From Heterobilharzia americana (Eukaryota > Platyhelminthes > Trematoda > Strigeidida > Schistosomatidae), in NCBI GenBank assembly GCA_944470555.2, contig OX104127.1:52008934-52072933 (forward strand): DNA of 64,000 nt, given 5' to 3'. Below are positions 22,116 to 35,510 of the stretch, in pieces; within the stretch, counting starts at the first letter, position 1, and every line of letters begins with the position of its first letter. A program made the position numbers and the translations under genes. A model generated the notes under the pieces. The model was not told the origin of the DNA, did no database searches, and worked only from the letters and a program-made list of their open reading frames with translations.

Positions 22116-24050
22116 CACACCCCCAAATTTCAGTTTGGGGTTGTTTTGTAGTTCTTGCATGACTCTGAAATTTTCAACAGTTAAATACTTTTTGATGGCG
22201 TCTTTTTTACTGCACTCATTCATTTCATACGACTAAATCACCATCACGGAGAAGATAATATACTCGCAAGCATCGATAAGTCTATGTACTAGACAGACAA
22301 AGTCAATGCAGAGCTTGGCATCAGTTCGAGCTACCACACGTCAAAGCAGAGCGTGAAGAACAAGTTGGTGGAAAAAGTGTGATATCAAAGAAGCCGAAAA
22401 TTTGTGGTTGGAGAAGGAATTTGAGGGTAAAGGCTAGCAAAATTTTCAGGCTTTTGAATATGCCAAAGAGTGAAAACAACTGCACCATTATGGTCGATTT
22501 TCAGCTACGTCACTAAAAGTTCTCAGCAGCTGATTCCTATGATCTCACAGACTCAAGTTAGGAAGTCTACACCTACCTACCTGGCTGATATTATCAGTCA
22601 CAGACTTTGTAGACTGATGCTACATCTTGATTTGACACTTTTAGACTTCTAAATAGGTCCAAGCTTTACCTGTACTGCACGTCGAGGTAGGCGGTGGTCG
22701 TCATGCGCAATACATTTTCAAACTACCTCAGTCGATGAGCGTTTACAACCTCATCAGCTAACTTGTATAGTAATTGCTACCTGACCTCGCTAATACTCAC
22801 TAAACATGAGCAGTGCTAAGGATACACTTACTGTTTAAAGACAGGTAGTTTTATATTTTCTACCTTCAGGGGTGACATCTAACAGTCGTAAAATACGACA
22901 GAAAAGAATACAGCGTAGTGTACTCGTCCTTTAATTGGTAGTTGGATATCTCACTAGCACCAGAGACGACGCAAGTTGGAAAATGTTAATCGGGGTTCTG
23001 CCTCCAAAATGAAATTTCGTCAGCAGTCAACCAATGCAAGTGAAGTGGCTGGTGTATTCCACCAATTCACTCTCGATCATTAAACTGAGAATACTTGCAG
23101 CAAACCAGTTCAGGAGTATCATCTTACATTTGACAGGTGCCAGTAAAAGCATACCAAACATACTCAGGTTTCTACTCACGGCGTTCAGTAGACCCTACAT
23201 TTTGTCACTACAAACTAGGATACATTGAGATTTTTGTCGCTGAACTAACTGAATCTCACCACTGTTCATTTCTCCCAGATTTGGATCAATACCCTTATGA
23301 AAAATACCTCTCCATCGTCCAATTCAACTTGACTTATACTTTTTGTTCTCAATTGGTAGAAAAACTTTCTTCCCTGTTTTTTCTCTTTTACTGTTGCCAA
23401 CGTGGTCCAATACATATTTCTGAAGTTATTTTGCTCTTATATTTTCTTCTCAAGTCATAAATTCTGGTCACTCGAACTAGCATTCAATATTTGTATCGCC
23501 TTCAAGCAAAGTTGGAAGTTCACCGCGACTAAAACAGTTTGTGATTATATGAAAACGAATCCAGATTATGATGTTGTAATTAAGTGAATTCTTTTGTCTT
23601 CATTGTTTCGGAATTTTCAAATCGGAAACTCAAATAGCTTGGTTTTTTAGACGTCTAGGATAAAAGATCATTGTATCTTCCAGTATTTTCTATGTGTTAG
23701 TGCACTAATCTAACTCATAATATTTAGCTGTCTGTTGAAATTAACCTTCAAGACACTGAGATAAATGCTGAGCACGTTGTAAATCTAACGCACTTCTGAA
23801 AACCTGTATACTTAGAGAACTACTTCAAAAACCAAGATGCTGTAATCCATTAAAGTAAGACAATTATAAAATCTTAGATCACAAAACTAGAGAATAGATC
23901 AAACTGCCAAGTGATGTATCTTCAACACGAACTCCCCAGTATGCAGATCTTGAATTCTAGCTAAGAGATCTGAACTTAGAAGATATACAATCGCTGAATT
24001 CATTTCGATGAAAATTTTATCAAAATTTCTACGTTGTCGGGAATGGTGTC
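22116..24050. other. No gene identified
   Basis: Contains short frames up to 107 codons (23137-23460) without recognisable domains. Nothing assigned. Confidence 0.4.
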
Positions 24051-24051
24051 A

Positions 24052-24285
24052 ACTGTAGTATTCACCATACACGAATATCAGATGAAGGACCAGTGAAAAT
24101 CTGAGAGTATTTAACATCTGTTTCATCAGTAATGCATGGCAAAAACCTAATGTGGTAATAAGCCGTGTATCATCAAGTCTCGGACAAGTGCGTTATCCTT
24201 CAGTCGGTAGATTTAACTCTAATGGAACTCCCAGGTTTCCAATGGTTCTGTAACCCATGTAACTCCATGATGAATATGGCACTGA
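24052..24285. repeat. B-family copy, strongly diverged
   Basis: Begins tgtagtattcaccatac and ends gtttccaatggttctgtaac... tccatgatgaatat, in the order of B ends. Ribozyme and tRNA-like parts are barely recognisable. Confidence 0.45.
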
Positions 24286-26005
24286 AGATTCTTATTATTG
24301 ACTGTGTTTGGTAAACAATGAAAGGAGTTCAATACATATCTATAGTTGGCAAAATGTTTTCTATTCAGATTCCCTTACTTATTTATAGAAAAGTGTATAT
24401 ACTGTGTGCTTATCTTACTCTGGTTTCCTAAGCTTATGATATCACCAGTTATCTTACTTATCTTGTATTTTAAGCTTTCCCCATATCCATCTCAATCTCA
24501 TTTGGGAATCTCTAATGCCATTATGCACCGAGTAATTCTTGACTTTTATGGTTCTATCGATGAATAAAAGTACCAAAAGCACATTCTATTGAAAGGAGAG
24601 TTCCACTTTTTCTTTGTACCTATATGTAATTGTGCTTAACTACTTCTTGGATGACGAAAAACGCAGTCAAGAAAAACGCTATTACTAAGCAAAAATCGTA
24701 CACAAGCCATATTACTTAAATAATATAGTTAAAGTTCATTCAGTACGCTTAAAAAGACTCTGAATTGAACTCTCATCATTTAAAGTTAAACACTAAATTA
24801 GATTTTTTTTTTCTTCGAACGTTATTCAGTGTGTTGCACGAATACTGTGGTCTGTGCATGAAGACATAAAGCAACAAAATAACGTTACACACAAGCATTC
24901 TCAAGTAGTTCTGCACCTTATCAACAGTACACTCTCTATTTTAGTAGTTTAACAACCATAAACCGAAACAAGGACACTATAAATCATCAAGTATGAACCT
25001 TCTATTGAGATTGTAGTAAACTTGTATGCTAAGCATGATACATGAGAATTTCAGATGTGTTAGTGCTTAAAATTGAGGTAACAGTGGCGCCTGTAACAAA
25101 GCAGTTAGACTATGTCTTCAGTGTCTTATCAAGTAAAAAACAGATTCATACTTTCACAGAATATTCCGTGTAAGACGAAAAAAAATTGAAGTGTACTATT
25201 TTTACTAGTTTCATAGTCTCCAGTTTACAGGTTTTATCAGATTCCCAGGATCATTTATTTGTAGAATTTGACTAACAAGTTTCTGAAGATTAATATCATG
25301 ATTCTTTGTATTTAATGTGTAGTGACTACGAGCCAATAGCTTGCTTGATGCCACTTTTATGCAACCGATTAAACGGAACTACTTCAAGAATCATTCATCT
25401 GAACAAGAAGAAAGTAATGGCTTTTTAACACGCAATTTTTGACAACAGTTTTTCGTTCATACTTACAAACATGTGATACTTTCAGTTTAAAAAAAATATC
25501 GTATATTTAACAATTATCTGGAAAATGATGGCATATAAATAAGGCTTGATGTCTGAATAATCGTCCGCTGTCTTCAAAATACTTGCAGATCCATTCACAA
25601 GCTGCAGTCTAGAGTGTAGTCCTACCGGTGAGCAGATGTTTCAGATAAATCAAATTGTTTTACTACTTTCAGCTGCATGTTTATCGTAAATTTTAATAAC
25701 GGAAATGATAATAAAGTGCTGACAAAAACTGAATATAAGTTATTTATAGCTGCTGAATATATATAAAACTAAATATGACTTATTACCTGGCTTGATTTAT
25801 TGTCTAGTTGTCCCCTTTCACACCTAATGGATCACAGCAAAATTGTTAATCAGGCGGCTTTCTTGTCAATTTTATACATTTTATTGACAAACTGAAAGTC
25901 TAATTTTCAACCAAAAGCTATTACATAGAATTATTTGTGAACAGCTGCTAAATAAAAAGGTTTACATCATTCCTGATGATAAAGGAATAATTTTTTGATA
26001 CTGGA
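24286..26005. other. No gene identified
   Basis: AT-rich throughout. No repeat family, RNA gene or exon signal recognised. Confidence 0.4.
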
Positions 26006-26009
26006 TGGT

Positions 26010-26110
26010 AATGATAGTGGTGAAGTGAAAACCTGGTTCAAGGTGAGATTTGAAACAGTTGCTTCGGAATAACTAGCCTTTTGCTCTGCCAACTAACCTA
26101 AGAGACGTAG
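26010..26110 (-). mobile_element. C-family tRNA-derived SINE
   Basis: The minus strand reads like a tRNA: TTAGGTTAGTTGGCAGAGC (box A region) and TGTTTCAAATCTC (box B-like), followed by the C body GGTTTTCACTTCACC. The head is one of the more tRNA-like in the window. Confidence 0.6.
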
Positions 26111-28395
26111 CTAGTGATCATGCGTTAACCTCACTTCAGTAAGCATGGATTTTAGCTGGTTGATATAAGAATCCGTGACACATCACTCTCTGTTCATTGC
26201 TACTACATTGGTTGCTTAGCAGGGTCTTGTCTTCCAAGTCCCAAGTGAAATATATAAGGAAGAGGTGGCGTTGTATAAGCTATGAATTAAACCGTCTACA
26301 CGACTATCTCAAATGGTCTTAATCACTAGGAATAATTTATGAAATACAAAGGAGTTAATTAGACTTTTCATCAATTATGAATGAAATGACTTTTACTTGT
26401 ACTGTTACACATTTATAATTTGCTAACTGGAATTTGCTTAATATTCAAATCTAGATATGTTTTGAGATAGGAGTCTTAATCTGAACAACATTACTTAGTT
26501 ACAAATTTTAGTAGATTCATACAATGCAACCTATGATGTAGTAAAACTGTTCTTTGACACCATTGTGACACTAACACTGAAGGGCACTTCACTAGTCATT
26601 TCAACAATCTCTTCCAAGTAAAACCTGAAACAAATGATGCCTTGAATGGACAATATTTATTCTAAGATAGGCAGGGATGACTTTCTGAAACAACAGGTTT
26701 GTATGATTTATCTAGTAAATAAACTTCAAATGTGAATCTCTTCTGTAATCTACTTCACGCTACATTGCATCAATTGTTAAAATCTGTCTTTCAATAATAA
26801 ATTCTCCCCTAGTTCATATTCACGTATGTAGATAGAGAAACCTTATGATGCCAATCAAAACTTATTCAAAGCTTAGATTATTCAACTCCTTCATGCATTA
26901 CATATCTCGCGTAGATAATATACTTCCTTCTATTGTATTCTTTTAGCAGCATAAGATCAAATAAGATCAATCTAATTGTGGAGTGTTATAATTTTGTTCA
27001 CGTTGTTCTAAAATCCTGTTTCACCTTCATATGAATTTTTATTCATTTCAACTAATCAATAGAGGAAGTCGACCAAAAATATCAGTGAAATAAGAAGTTA
27101 AACCAGGTAACAATAGTTAATAATTTCAATTTCTCGAAAGTATTATTTCTACATCACTTGAACATTGATCACCGCCTTTTTATTTCTCCTCTTGTTAAAA
27201 ATTAAACTATGAACAACAAAAAACACCCATAGATATAACGGAAACTGGTTGACCTTATAGGACAAATCATTATGCAACTTGTTAGAAATTAGGTTTCCTT
27301 TATAAAGATACAGTGTGTATTACATCATTCGGAAAATAGTTAATCCTTATGATGTCTAGCAAGATTAAAAGACCTTGTTCAGTTCATTTGACCTAAAGTT
27401 TAAAAAAGAAAAATAATGTTCAACATGATTATATGATTGATAATATGAAACAAGAAAGAACTCGGTTGTTTGTGTTTGTTTTTTTCATTACAAGTAAAGG
27501 AATTACTGCACGCCACCACCAAAATACTTACAGCTTATTTTTCATATAACTGTGTAAGTCGCAAATACTGCAAGAATAGACTAATGAATAGTAATTGGTC
27601 CTATGCTTTAACCTGCATTATTGATTGAAGACTGTCAGTCATTCTACAAAGTAGTAATGTAAACCGTCAGTGAGGATACATACAGGTTGATACACCTCGT
27701 GTAGTTGTCCAGCTCCTATGTCTGTGAGTAGCATATCTAGGTAATGGAAGTTACAGTTACAAGAAGCAAATGCCTTTTCAATACGATGGAACGTACACCT
27801 GTACAAAACAAATAGAAAGTCAAGGATCAACATTTTCCAATTGGCAGCTTATTATCCCTAATACAATACACACCGTAATTTTATATGTCAGCCATTCACT
27901 TCTTATGTGACTTGTTTCACTAAATTTTCGCCATATGACAGTAGAAATGCCAAATATATGGAATAAGAAGATACTCATTGTATTTTTGACCATACCCGTC
28001 AAGAAGAACCTGATTATGGAGAAGAGATAATCCAACGAAGAAAATTTCCTTCTTTGACGATATCATTTCCTAAAGCTGTACAATCGTATTTATCTATATC
28101 ATAAACATATAACAGTCTATTATAAAACAATGGGGTATAATTGCATCATTAACACAGTGCTAAAAAACTAGAATCAACAATACAAAAGAGTTGCGTAATA
28201 AAACAAGACAGTAGAAATATCGAGAAACGCAAGGAGTTTGACAAGGCAAAAATTGTTGGCAGATAAGAAACGCAAGTATTGAGTGTCCACTTGATGGATA
28301 GATAGGTGTAAAGAAGGTGAAGAATGAGACAAGGGTCATAATGAAGGTGATAATAACAGTAAACTAATTAATTACAATGAAATCGAAAAAATGAA
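26111..28395. other. Mostly featureless; one exon-like segment
   Basis: No repeat family recognised. The minus-strand segment 27639-27798, listed separately, is the only part with a splice-site-like boundary. Confidence 0.35.
27639..27798 (-). CDS. Candidate terminal exon, unidentified
   Basis: On the minus strand the motif tttctatttgttttgtacag (pyrimidine-rich, ending AG) precedes an open frame, CTFHRIEKAFASCNCNF..., of about 52 codons ending in a stop. The cysteine-containing peptide has natural composition, but I cannot assign a family and found no upstream partner exon. A chance acceptor is possible. Confidence 0.18.
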
Positions 28396-28399
28396 AGTG

Positions 28400-28667
28400 T
28401 TAAGACCATGGTAAGATGAGAGATTGAACATACTTCTTTTGCATGCGGAGATCAGGCTTGAATTGATGAATTGCCAGTGCCTCCGCTGTGCACAACTGTC
28501 GAAGGAGCACTCCTTTTAAACTATTCCATCTGACACGATAAATGATACTGAAGGAAGGTTCTGGTGTAGCTTTATGTCCAGAGTTGACCAAATATTCAAG
28601 AATTGAACTGTTAATTGATTTACATTCTCCCCTCGACAACCATGCAGGATAGTGCTCCGGGGTAGAA
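28400..28667 (-). mobile_element. Penelope-like element, C-terminal fragment
   Basis: The minus-strand frame is open for 79 codons and extends upstream to an EHYPAWLSRG block. It reads SINSSILEYLVNSGHKATPE, PSFSIIYRVRWNSLKG and LCTAEALAIHQFKPDLRMQK, and ends QSLILPWS. This is the region after the GIY-YIG catalytic core in PLEs (SSI-x-HL-x-TGH, EALAI-x-x-x-KPDL, LPW end). The upstream RT is missing, so it is 5'-truncated. The open frame suggests it is younger than the PLE at 20 kb, to whose lineage it seems to belong. Confidence 0.82.
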
Positions 28668-29140
28668 TGAAATCAAAATGCTTATCGAAGTGGAACTAAT
28701 GCCCACATATGTAACATAGCACAAAAGAGGCTTAAAGTATTTTACTGACTGTCATGCTTTGTGTGTAACATATCATGTCTAAAAACGGGGAGTTCTTGAA
28801 AAACATACCTATCAACTATATCTTTATTTTGTACGCAACATGACAACTACAGAAATTAACTTTCCTCAAGAAGATTCACAGCTGATGGCTTCACGCTGTT
28901 GAAAAACTTTTGGCTTCATCAAGCTTCACAAAAAATGACATGGAAAACTCTTTTATTAATGACATGTAATATTTTGTTACTGTGAAGTATGCGTGAATTG
29001 AATAAAGTAACACTCACATATTCGGACAGTTTCTATCAAGATTTAACATATGTGTAAAATTCAGGCATTGTGGTATTGTGAATCCATATAAGATTAATTT
29101 ATATAATATGTAGAACACAAAGATTGACTAACAGATTTAT
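28668..29140. other. No gene seen
   Basis: AT-rich spacer between the PLE fragment and the inverted repeat. Confidence 0.4.
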
Positions 29141-30373
29141 TTAGTTGATGACAATTCGAGCATAACTTATTGCTCACATTCATATCAACGTAATCACACA
29201 AATTTCAATATCTGATTGTCATGATCCTATCACCTGGTATTCTTCGTTTTTACTGACAGTAGAATTTTGCACATCTCTAGTAAAGGTGCTGACTCGTTCC
29301 TGTTACATGCGATACATGTTGATTAAGTAATCAATCTCCTTCTCCATACAACTATATTGAACATAAGTAGCGTGGTTTCATCCAACCCTATTGTGAGGTT
29401 GTATATCAATACATGTATGCAATGGCTGAGTTCCTTCTAGATCATTTACTATACTGGGACCTGTCGTTCTACAATTGGCTGAGAAACAATAAATAACAAT
29501 AGTAATACGAATACAAATATTAGCGACAGGATGAGTGGAAAAGAGTTCGAAGCCTCTATTGTGTTATCATATTGGGAAGAGACATGAGAAACTTTACATG
29601 GGGTTCTGAACGAGACTGCATTCAGAGTGGGATTTAAACCCACAAACTCATTCAGAGATGTGCTTTGTTGGTTTGAGGGTCTGGTAGATCTAATGAGGTA
29701 GAATAATCTAGTCTACCAAATTGCATACAGTAACTGTGTGTTCAAGTACATAGTAGGTCTAACTAGCCGGTTGGAGTCAGTCTGGATAGGTGAACATGTG
29801 AATTTGGCTAAAAATTGAATGAGAGACCACAACAAGATAAATAATCTAGAAAAGCAACTCAGTTATTGCAATGCATGAACCAACATACAAGCATGGAATA
29901 GGGTGGGATGAGACCACTGTACTTAAGTGAAGTGTAATTAGGTGGAGAGAGAGATTGATTACTGAATCTTCGTTCACCTAATCAACACCCAAGATCTTAT
30001 TTCCCATAAAAATAGAGAATATGAGGTGACAGGATGTGTTAATTGGTGAGTGGTGTGAATATGATATGATATGATATGATTATTAACAATGAGCTATGTT
30101 CGAATCGTCATCAAGTAAACAATGCCGTGAGTCATTGTATGTCAAATATCAGATAAAAAAATTGAGTGTAGAAGAACTTGATATGGTCGAAGTGAATCTC
30201 ATTTTCTCCCACCACCATATCACATTTGGATTCTCTTATTGAGAAGTGAGTAAACAAATGACTAGTTAATTAGTGGGTGAGTTGCCTGGTATTTGATTGC
30301 TATTGATGTGACACAGATGATATTGAACACGGAAGCGACTTTCATCAACAGGATTTAGAGAAAAGTGACACGT
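29141..30373 (-). repeat. Large inverted repeat, arm 2 (partner 9385-10661)
   Basis: Complement of arm 1. It keeps the internal fold-back of two related segments at its ends. It differs by a deletion near 29975-30000 and by an ATATG microsatellite expansion at 30058-30082. Confidence 0.8.
30058..30082. repeat. ATATG microsatellite
   Basis: About five units of atatg/gatat. The matching site in arm 1 (about 9680-9700) is interrupted by a T-to-C-type change (atcatttcatatcat). Confidence 0.85.
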
Positions 30374-30945
30374 AATTGATTAGTTAACTGTAGTGCAGTT
30401 TGATAGAAAACAGTTCATTTCGGTACATTTCTGATGAAATATCTACTCAGTTGACAACACCAGAATGGTTATTAATGTTTGTGATTTTCGTTTGTTTTAC
30501 CACATCGAATTAATCTCCTTCCGTTTGCATATATGCTCTTAACCAGATACCTCGATATTGCCTGACGATTAAGTGTTGTATGATTTATAATAGGATAAAA
30601 GGCAGATCTCAGCGTCTTCTGTTAGCCCTCATATGGTAAATTATATTTTAATGAATCTTCAGGCAGCATGGGGACATGCGTATTGGAGTCCGTCTGCCAG
30701 GAGCTAACGTTCATTTCGACCCAGTAAAACAATGGGAATTCGCAAGTATGCACTAATGATAAAAATTCACACCCGTTGACCATGAGGTGGCTGACGGATC
30801 TCAACAGTCTATTATATAACACTGTAGTGTTTGAAATAATGTGCACTGAGCCTGAGTATCAGTGAGGAAACATAACTCACTCGGACACTGGTGCATCCAA
30901 ATGATGAGTCCAAAATTAGACGAAAGGTATGTCCTAGATTTCATT
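30374..30945 (+). repeat. Insertion in arm 2 flank plus A-family remnant
   Basis: 30374-30720 has no counterpart beside arm 1. It contains an A-family tail fragment on the minus strand (about 30520-30575, cctcgatattgcc). From 30722 homology to 9260-9345 resumes, passing into a tRNA-like block and a decayed plus-strand hammerhead at about 30888-30940 (ATGATGA core with C3 lost, GACGAAA kept). Confidence 0.5.
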
Positions 30946-31394
30946 GCTAGCCACTGCCGAGTACAATACTAGGAAAGTTATATGAGCAAGTAGAGACAAG
31001 TACGAACGATTGGAAATTTAGGAATACTTTTCATAAATTCTTTTCTGGCAAGTAAGCTCACTACATAAATTCAAGAGTTAAACAGCAAAATCTTCAATAA
31101 TTTTAATCCATAGAAAAAGTTTAGTAGTTGTTCAGCTGACTGATCATCGACAAACCACAAAGCAGGGTAAAAAAAATATTGTGTCAAATACACATACAAA
31201 GCTCAATTGAATCAATAAACTTCAATAAATTACTGCACGCAACTTTTAGATTTTCAGAATTCTGTAAAACTAGGCAATTAAGAGCAGAATGAGATTTTCA
31301 TTATATTAAAAATGGCTTGGGATTTACATAGATGATAAACATTCCAGAAAGTGGATCACCATTCATTACTACTATTAAACCGAAATTAACGGCA
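30946..31394. other. No gene seen
   Basis: AT-rich; nothing assigned. Confidence 0.4.
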
Positions 31395-31690
31395 GTATCT
31401 AGATACCCGCGCAGGAGGCCACATGTCAACAGTGGCCGACCAGTTGGGTCCAGTCAGAGACAGAAAACTACAAACTCTTACATTAAAATTACACCCATCG
31501 TACAAGAAGTGGCTGGCTATCGTGATTCAGTAGCCTAGTTAATAACGCTGTGCTGCTTGAAGTGACCACCCCTGGGTTCGAGCTTTAACGGCAGCAAAGT
31601 CACTAATCAGAAGGCAGGCACATTCAGCTAGCAAGTTTCAAACAGTACGAAACATGCCACCTGGATTCCATCATTACTATCACCAGATTG
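31395..31690 (+). repeat. A-family remnant
   Basis: An A tail (cgcgcaggaggccacatgtcaac) at about 31406-31455 precedes aagtggctggctatcgtgat, a tRNA-like segment with box B-like GGGTTCGAGC (31505-31590), and a decayed ribozyme ending acctggattcc. The tail is in direct orientation here, unlike the full copies, so two insertions may be joined. Confidence 0.5.
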
Positions 31691-31909
31691 TTGTACCTCA
31701 GTTTATCTATGAAATATATGTTATCAGTCAACTTCCTGTTAGTTGTTAAACAAATATACGACACATCATGTCCACCTGAATATAAGCATCAGGGTTAGAT
31801 AGCACATATAATATTTATATTTATCCGTATTTCTGCCATAAAGTTTCAATGAAGGACCTAAATTGAGGCTAACATCTCCCTCCTGCTTTCAGTGATAATT
31901 CGTTTTCAC

Positions 31910-34900
31910 ATATTATTATTATTTATTTATTTGTCTATTGGGCTCCTAGTGGAACATATGGCTTCAGTAGCACATCACCATTTCACTCTCTTCTCTGCAG
32001 TCTCTTCAACCTGGCTCCACGAATCCCAATAACCCTTCATTTCTTCATCACATGATCTCCTCAATGTCCTCCTCACCTCCAACAACCAACTCATTGTTCC
32101 CCATTTAAGTGCCACTCGAGGACATGGCATGTCTTGCCTGCCTCGACCATGATGTCCTCAAACTATCTTCCTAGTGCACGCCCATTCCATCTCCACCTTC
32201 TTCTGCATGTTTGTTGGATGATGGGTTCTTGCCCCCTTGCTTCATTGCCAGACAGCCAGACAGCCAGCCAGCCAGTCACAGTTTCTTCTTGCTTAATCTT
32301 TCCGGCCATCTGATCTCCATCTTCAGTCTCGAGTGAGCGTAGGTGGAAGCTGTTGATGATGTATGTCTGCAGTTTGTTGGAAATGCTTTTCGTAACGTGC
32401 CAAGTCTCTCAAGCATCACATGGAAACACTGACTTACTTGACTGAATTAGTGTTGAAAATCCCAATCTCATTCACGCTTTATGCTGAGTGGAGTGGAGTG
32501 GAGTGGAGTGCAACATATCTCCACACTGATTTCAGATATATGAAGGGAGGCCTGTCTTGCTGCCTTTCCGATCCTGACTGGCTTTGACATCCTCATCTGT
32601 GCGTGTGCCGCCTGTAGTTGAAACGATTCTACCTTGCTTAGGTAGGTGTAGTTGAACGAGACAACTTTCTTTGTGTTCCTCTCGTTGATGATGACTTGTG
32701 CTTGCTGTTGTTGTTCTTGGTTGTTTGAGTATCTTCATCACCTCTGTCTTTTCTACGTTCACCTGAAGCAAGTCCATTATTCTCTGCCCTATTTCTTCTG
32801 TCAACTTGTTGGTTTTCGTCTGTAGGCCTTCGAGTTTGTGCCACAAGACACTAGACAAATCATCATCGGCGGAACCTAAATCCTCCAGGATCTTTTCGTC
32901 GGTCCAGCAAGCACATGCCTAACTTCTCGCTTTTTCGGTTAGCTGCATGATCCAGTCGACCACAATCAGGAAGATGATCGATGATAGTGGGCGGCAACCT
33001 TGTCTTACTCCTGTCTTCACTTCAAACGTATCACTGAGCTTTTCATTGTGAATCATTTGGCATGTAGCATCATATAGCATATAGCAGTTGAATGAGGTTG
33101 AAGCCGAAGTGTTGAGGCAGTTTCCAAATTACTTCTCAGTCGGCACTATCGAAGGCATTCTCATAGTCGATGAAGTTGAGGCAAAGATTCAGTTGATTGA
33201 CATTCTATGCTTTGCTCTATGACGACGCGTAGCGTAGCGTTGCAATTTGGTTAGCACATGATTTGGTCTTCCTGAAGCAAGCTAATCTGCCTGTTTCGGT
33301 CTTAATTTTGCATCCAGAGCATTTTTTAGTTTCCCCAGGATGATGCGGCTTAATATTTTGCTTGGGGTTGAAAGGAGTATGATTCCACTCCAGTTCTTGC
33401 AATCACTTAGGTCTTCACTTTTTGAAAGTTAGACAAAGTAGCCTTTCTTCCAATCAGCAGATACCTTTCCTTCCTTCCCTCCAAACCATCTGCAGTAGTA
33501 GTGTCAGTATATCCCCAAGTGTGTCATAGAAGTGTCTTTTGTCTTTCCGTGCACTTTTCTTCACTTATTTACTCAGTGCTTCACAGGTTGTACTCAGTTC
33601 CTCTTTTCGTTGTCATCCCTGCACTGCACTGCTTGTACCTCTGCTCCACCATCTCCCTCTCGTCTATTAACTTACACGTGTCCATCAGGATCCATTCCTT
33701 GTTTTGTTTTTTCTCCTTCCTAACACCGTTGCGCAGGTCTCTTTCTACGTCGCCTTCAAAGAGTTCCAGTGTTATTCCGCACAGGTTTCTTCAAGGATGT
33801 CGCTCAACGTCTCCCATTTGTTCCCGATGACTAACTGAATGACGTGAAGATGTCTTTTTTAGTTTCGTCCTTCAGTTCAGTTTCTGTTCTGGGTGTTGAA
33901 CTTGAACTGTGGCCTACCACCAGCTTTTTTGAAGACTTTTAACTTGATTTGGAAACTTCCTTGCACTAGATAGTGAGTGGTCTGAACCTACATATGCTCT
34001 CCTTCTTGATCTAGTGTCATGCAGGCTGTCTCCATTTTCTTCACATTGAGATGAGGTCGATGTGATTTTTAGTGTGTCCATCCAGTGAAATCGATGTCAC
34101 TCGCTTTGTGAATACCCTTGTGTTTGTACACGCTGCCTCCAATCACCAAATCATTAAAGACACAGAAATCTGCAAACAGTTCTCCATTCTCATTCATTTC
34201 ATTGAGCGCTTCTCAACCCATGATAAGTTCTCTTCCTGTATTGTCTGCCCCAGTTTGGAATTCACATCACCCAACCCATTAGAATTTTGATGTCTCCAAC
34301 ATGGGTAGGATCTTGTCTATTGCTGCTTGCAGTTGTCTGTAGAATTTCTCCCTTTTCTCTTGATCTGCATTAGTTGTAGGTACGTAGCGTAAAATTGTAT
34401 GATTGTGACTTTTATTCCCTTCAACTTGAACCTTGCTGTCATGACGCTGATCCTGGAGGAGATTGGTTTTCACTGCATGAGAGCCTTTGATGTTCTTCAA
34501 GCAGACATCATGATAGCCATTCCAAAACACAGTGTGCTTGTGGCTGTCTTCTGGGCGACAGATAATATCGTAGTAGATTATTGACTCTCTAGTTAACAGT
34601 TTGAAGAGTCGAATTCCATTCCATCTGCTCTCCCAGATTCCTAGCACTTCCATGGCATATCTTCTCATCTCTTTTGCAATCTGGGCTACCTTGCTAGCTA
34701 CCTTCAAACATTGTGCAGACATCCTATGTCTCTATGCTTACTTTTGCTTCTATCTACAGAAGACACATCGGCCGGTTGGCTTCCCGAAGGCTTTCACCAA
34801 CTGGCATCATTTCGTCTCCCCGATTCCAGCGAGGAATAAGTTTATTTTTACTTTTCATATTTTCTCTGTGGTTTGAATTTTCTTTAGCAGTTCGATTAGT

Positions 34901-34990
34901 TTTACGGGGTAGTGTCACTAGCCCCACACCCAACGTTCCATCTTTATCCGGGCTTAGGACCGGCTAGTAAACTAGTGAACTAGTTAACCA
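31910..34990 (-). mobile_element. RTE-type non-LTR retrotransposon, nearly full length, decayed
   Basis: The minus strand runs from the 5' end (about 34990) to a TTA/ATTT-rich 3' end (31911-31935). The apurinic-like endonuclease is in a 147-codon open frame (34722-34279): EMRRYAMEVLGIWESRWNG, then ESIIYYDIICRPEDSHKH, then YVPTTNADQEKREKFYRQLQ. The RT follows through frameshifts (VPSKIL- and FRK-like blocks near 33400-33150, AFDS-like segment near 33150, KLEGLQTKTNKLTEEIGQR at about 32820, TYLG region near 32650). The last 1.1 kb nearly matches 16286-17443. RTE elements encode one endonuclease-RT protein and insert by target-primed reverse transcription. Many frameshifts rule out function. The subfamily resembles schistosome SR2/Perere-3-type RTEs, but I did not resolve which. 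Confidence 0.85.
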
Positions 34991-35139
34991 GGCGGAGTTA
35001 TTTTCATATATGATCACGTCAAATTTCTAAAAGTGCTGCGTTACTATTGACAAGGTCACCTTCTCGCAGTCTTCATGTCACGGTAAAATCTCTCGAGTTT
35101 ATGATCTTATACATGAATGACTGAATTGCCAACCTAGTA

Positions 35140-35510
35140 TTCTCCATAAATTGTCATAAGTTATAGAACCAATGAACATCTGGGAGTATTGGAAATCTGG
35201 TTTTTCCTAGTACGGAACTCCTTAACAGTACGCACAAACGACCTCACCAGGGGTCGGTTTTGGGAGCTCCTGGTGTCACGGAGAAGGCCGTATATTGGAA
35301 ATTGACAGGAGTAGGAAAATATGTACAACTTAAGTTCCACCTAGTAACTCAGTGGTTAACGTGTTTACCATGAAACCCGGAAGTCCGGAGTTTGACCCAT
35401 GGCATGGTTTTGGGTGCATACTGTTCAGGAGTTCCAGGAGTTCCATCAAATCTTCTTAGGCTTTCTATGGTTCTCCGGCTGATGTCAGCCCGGAATAAAA
35501 ACTACCTTAA
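35140..35510. mobile_element. B-family copy with opposed modules
   Basis: The left part (35160-35260) is a decayed minus-strand ribozyme segment. The right part holds a plus-strand tRNA-like block with AACTCAGTGGTTAACGTG and GGAGTTTGACCC (35340-35405), then a decayed plus-strand ribozyme and the terminal gctgatgtcagcccgg. Both orientations of the B module in one unit are also seen at 44.7 and 53.2 kb. Confidence 0.55.

Noticed and set aside
30385..30720. Separate transposon inserted beside the inverted-repeat arm
   Set aside because: Only an A-family tail fragment is recognisable; no ends or target duplication could be seen, so it is left as an unassigned insertion.
33501..33830. Plus-strand 109-codon frame
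   Set aside because: Antisense to the RTE reverse-transcriptase region; composition reflects the opposite strand.
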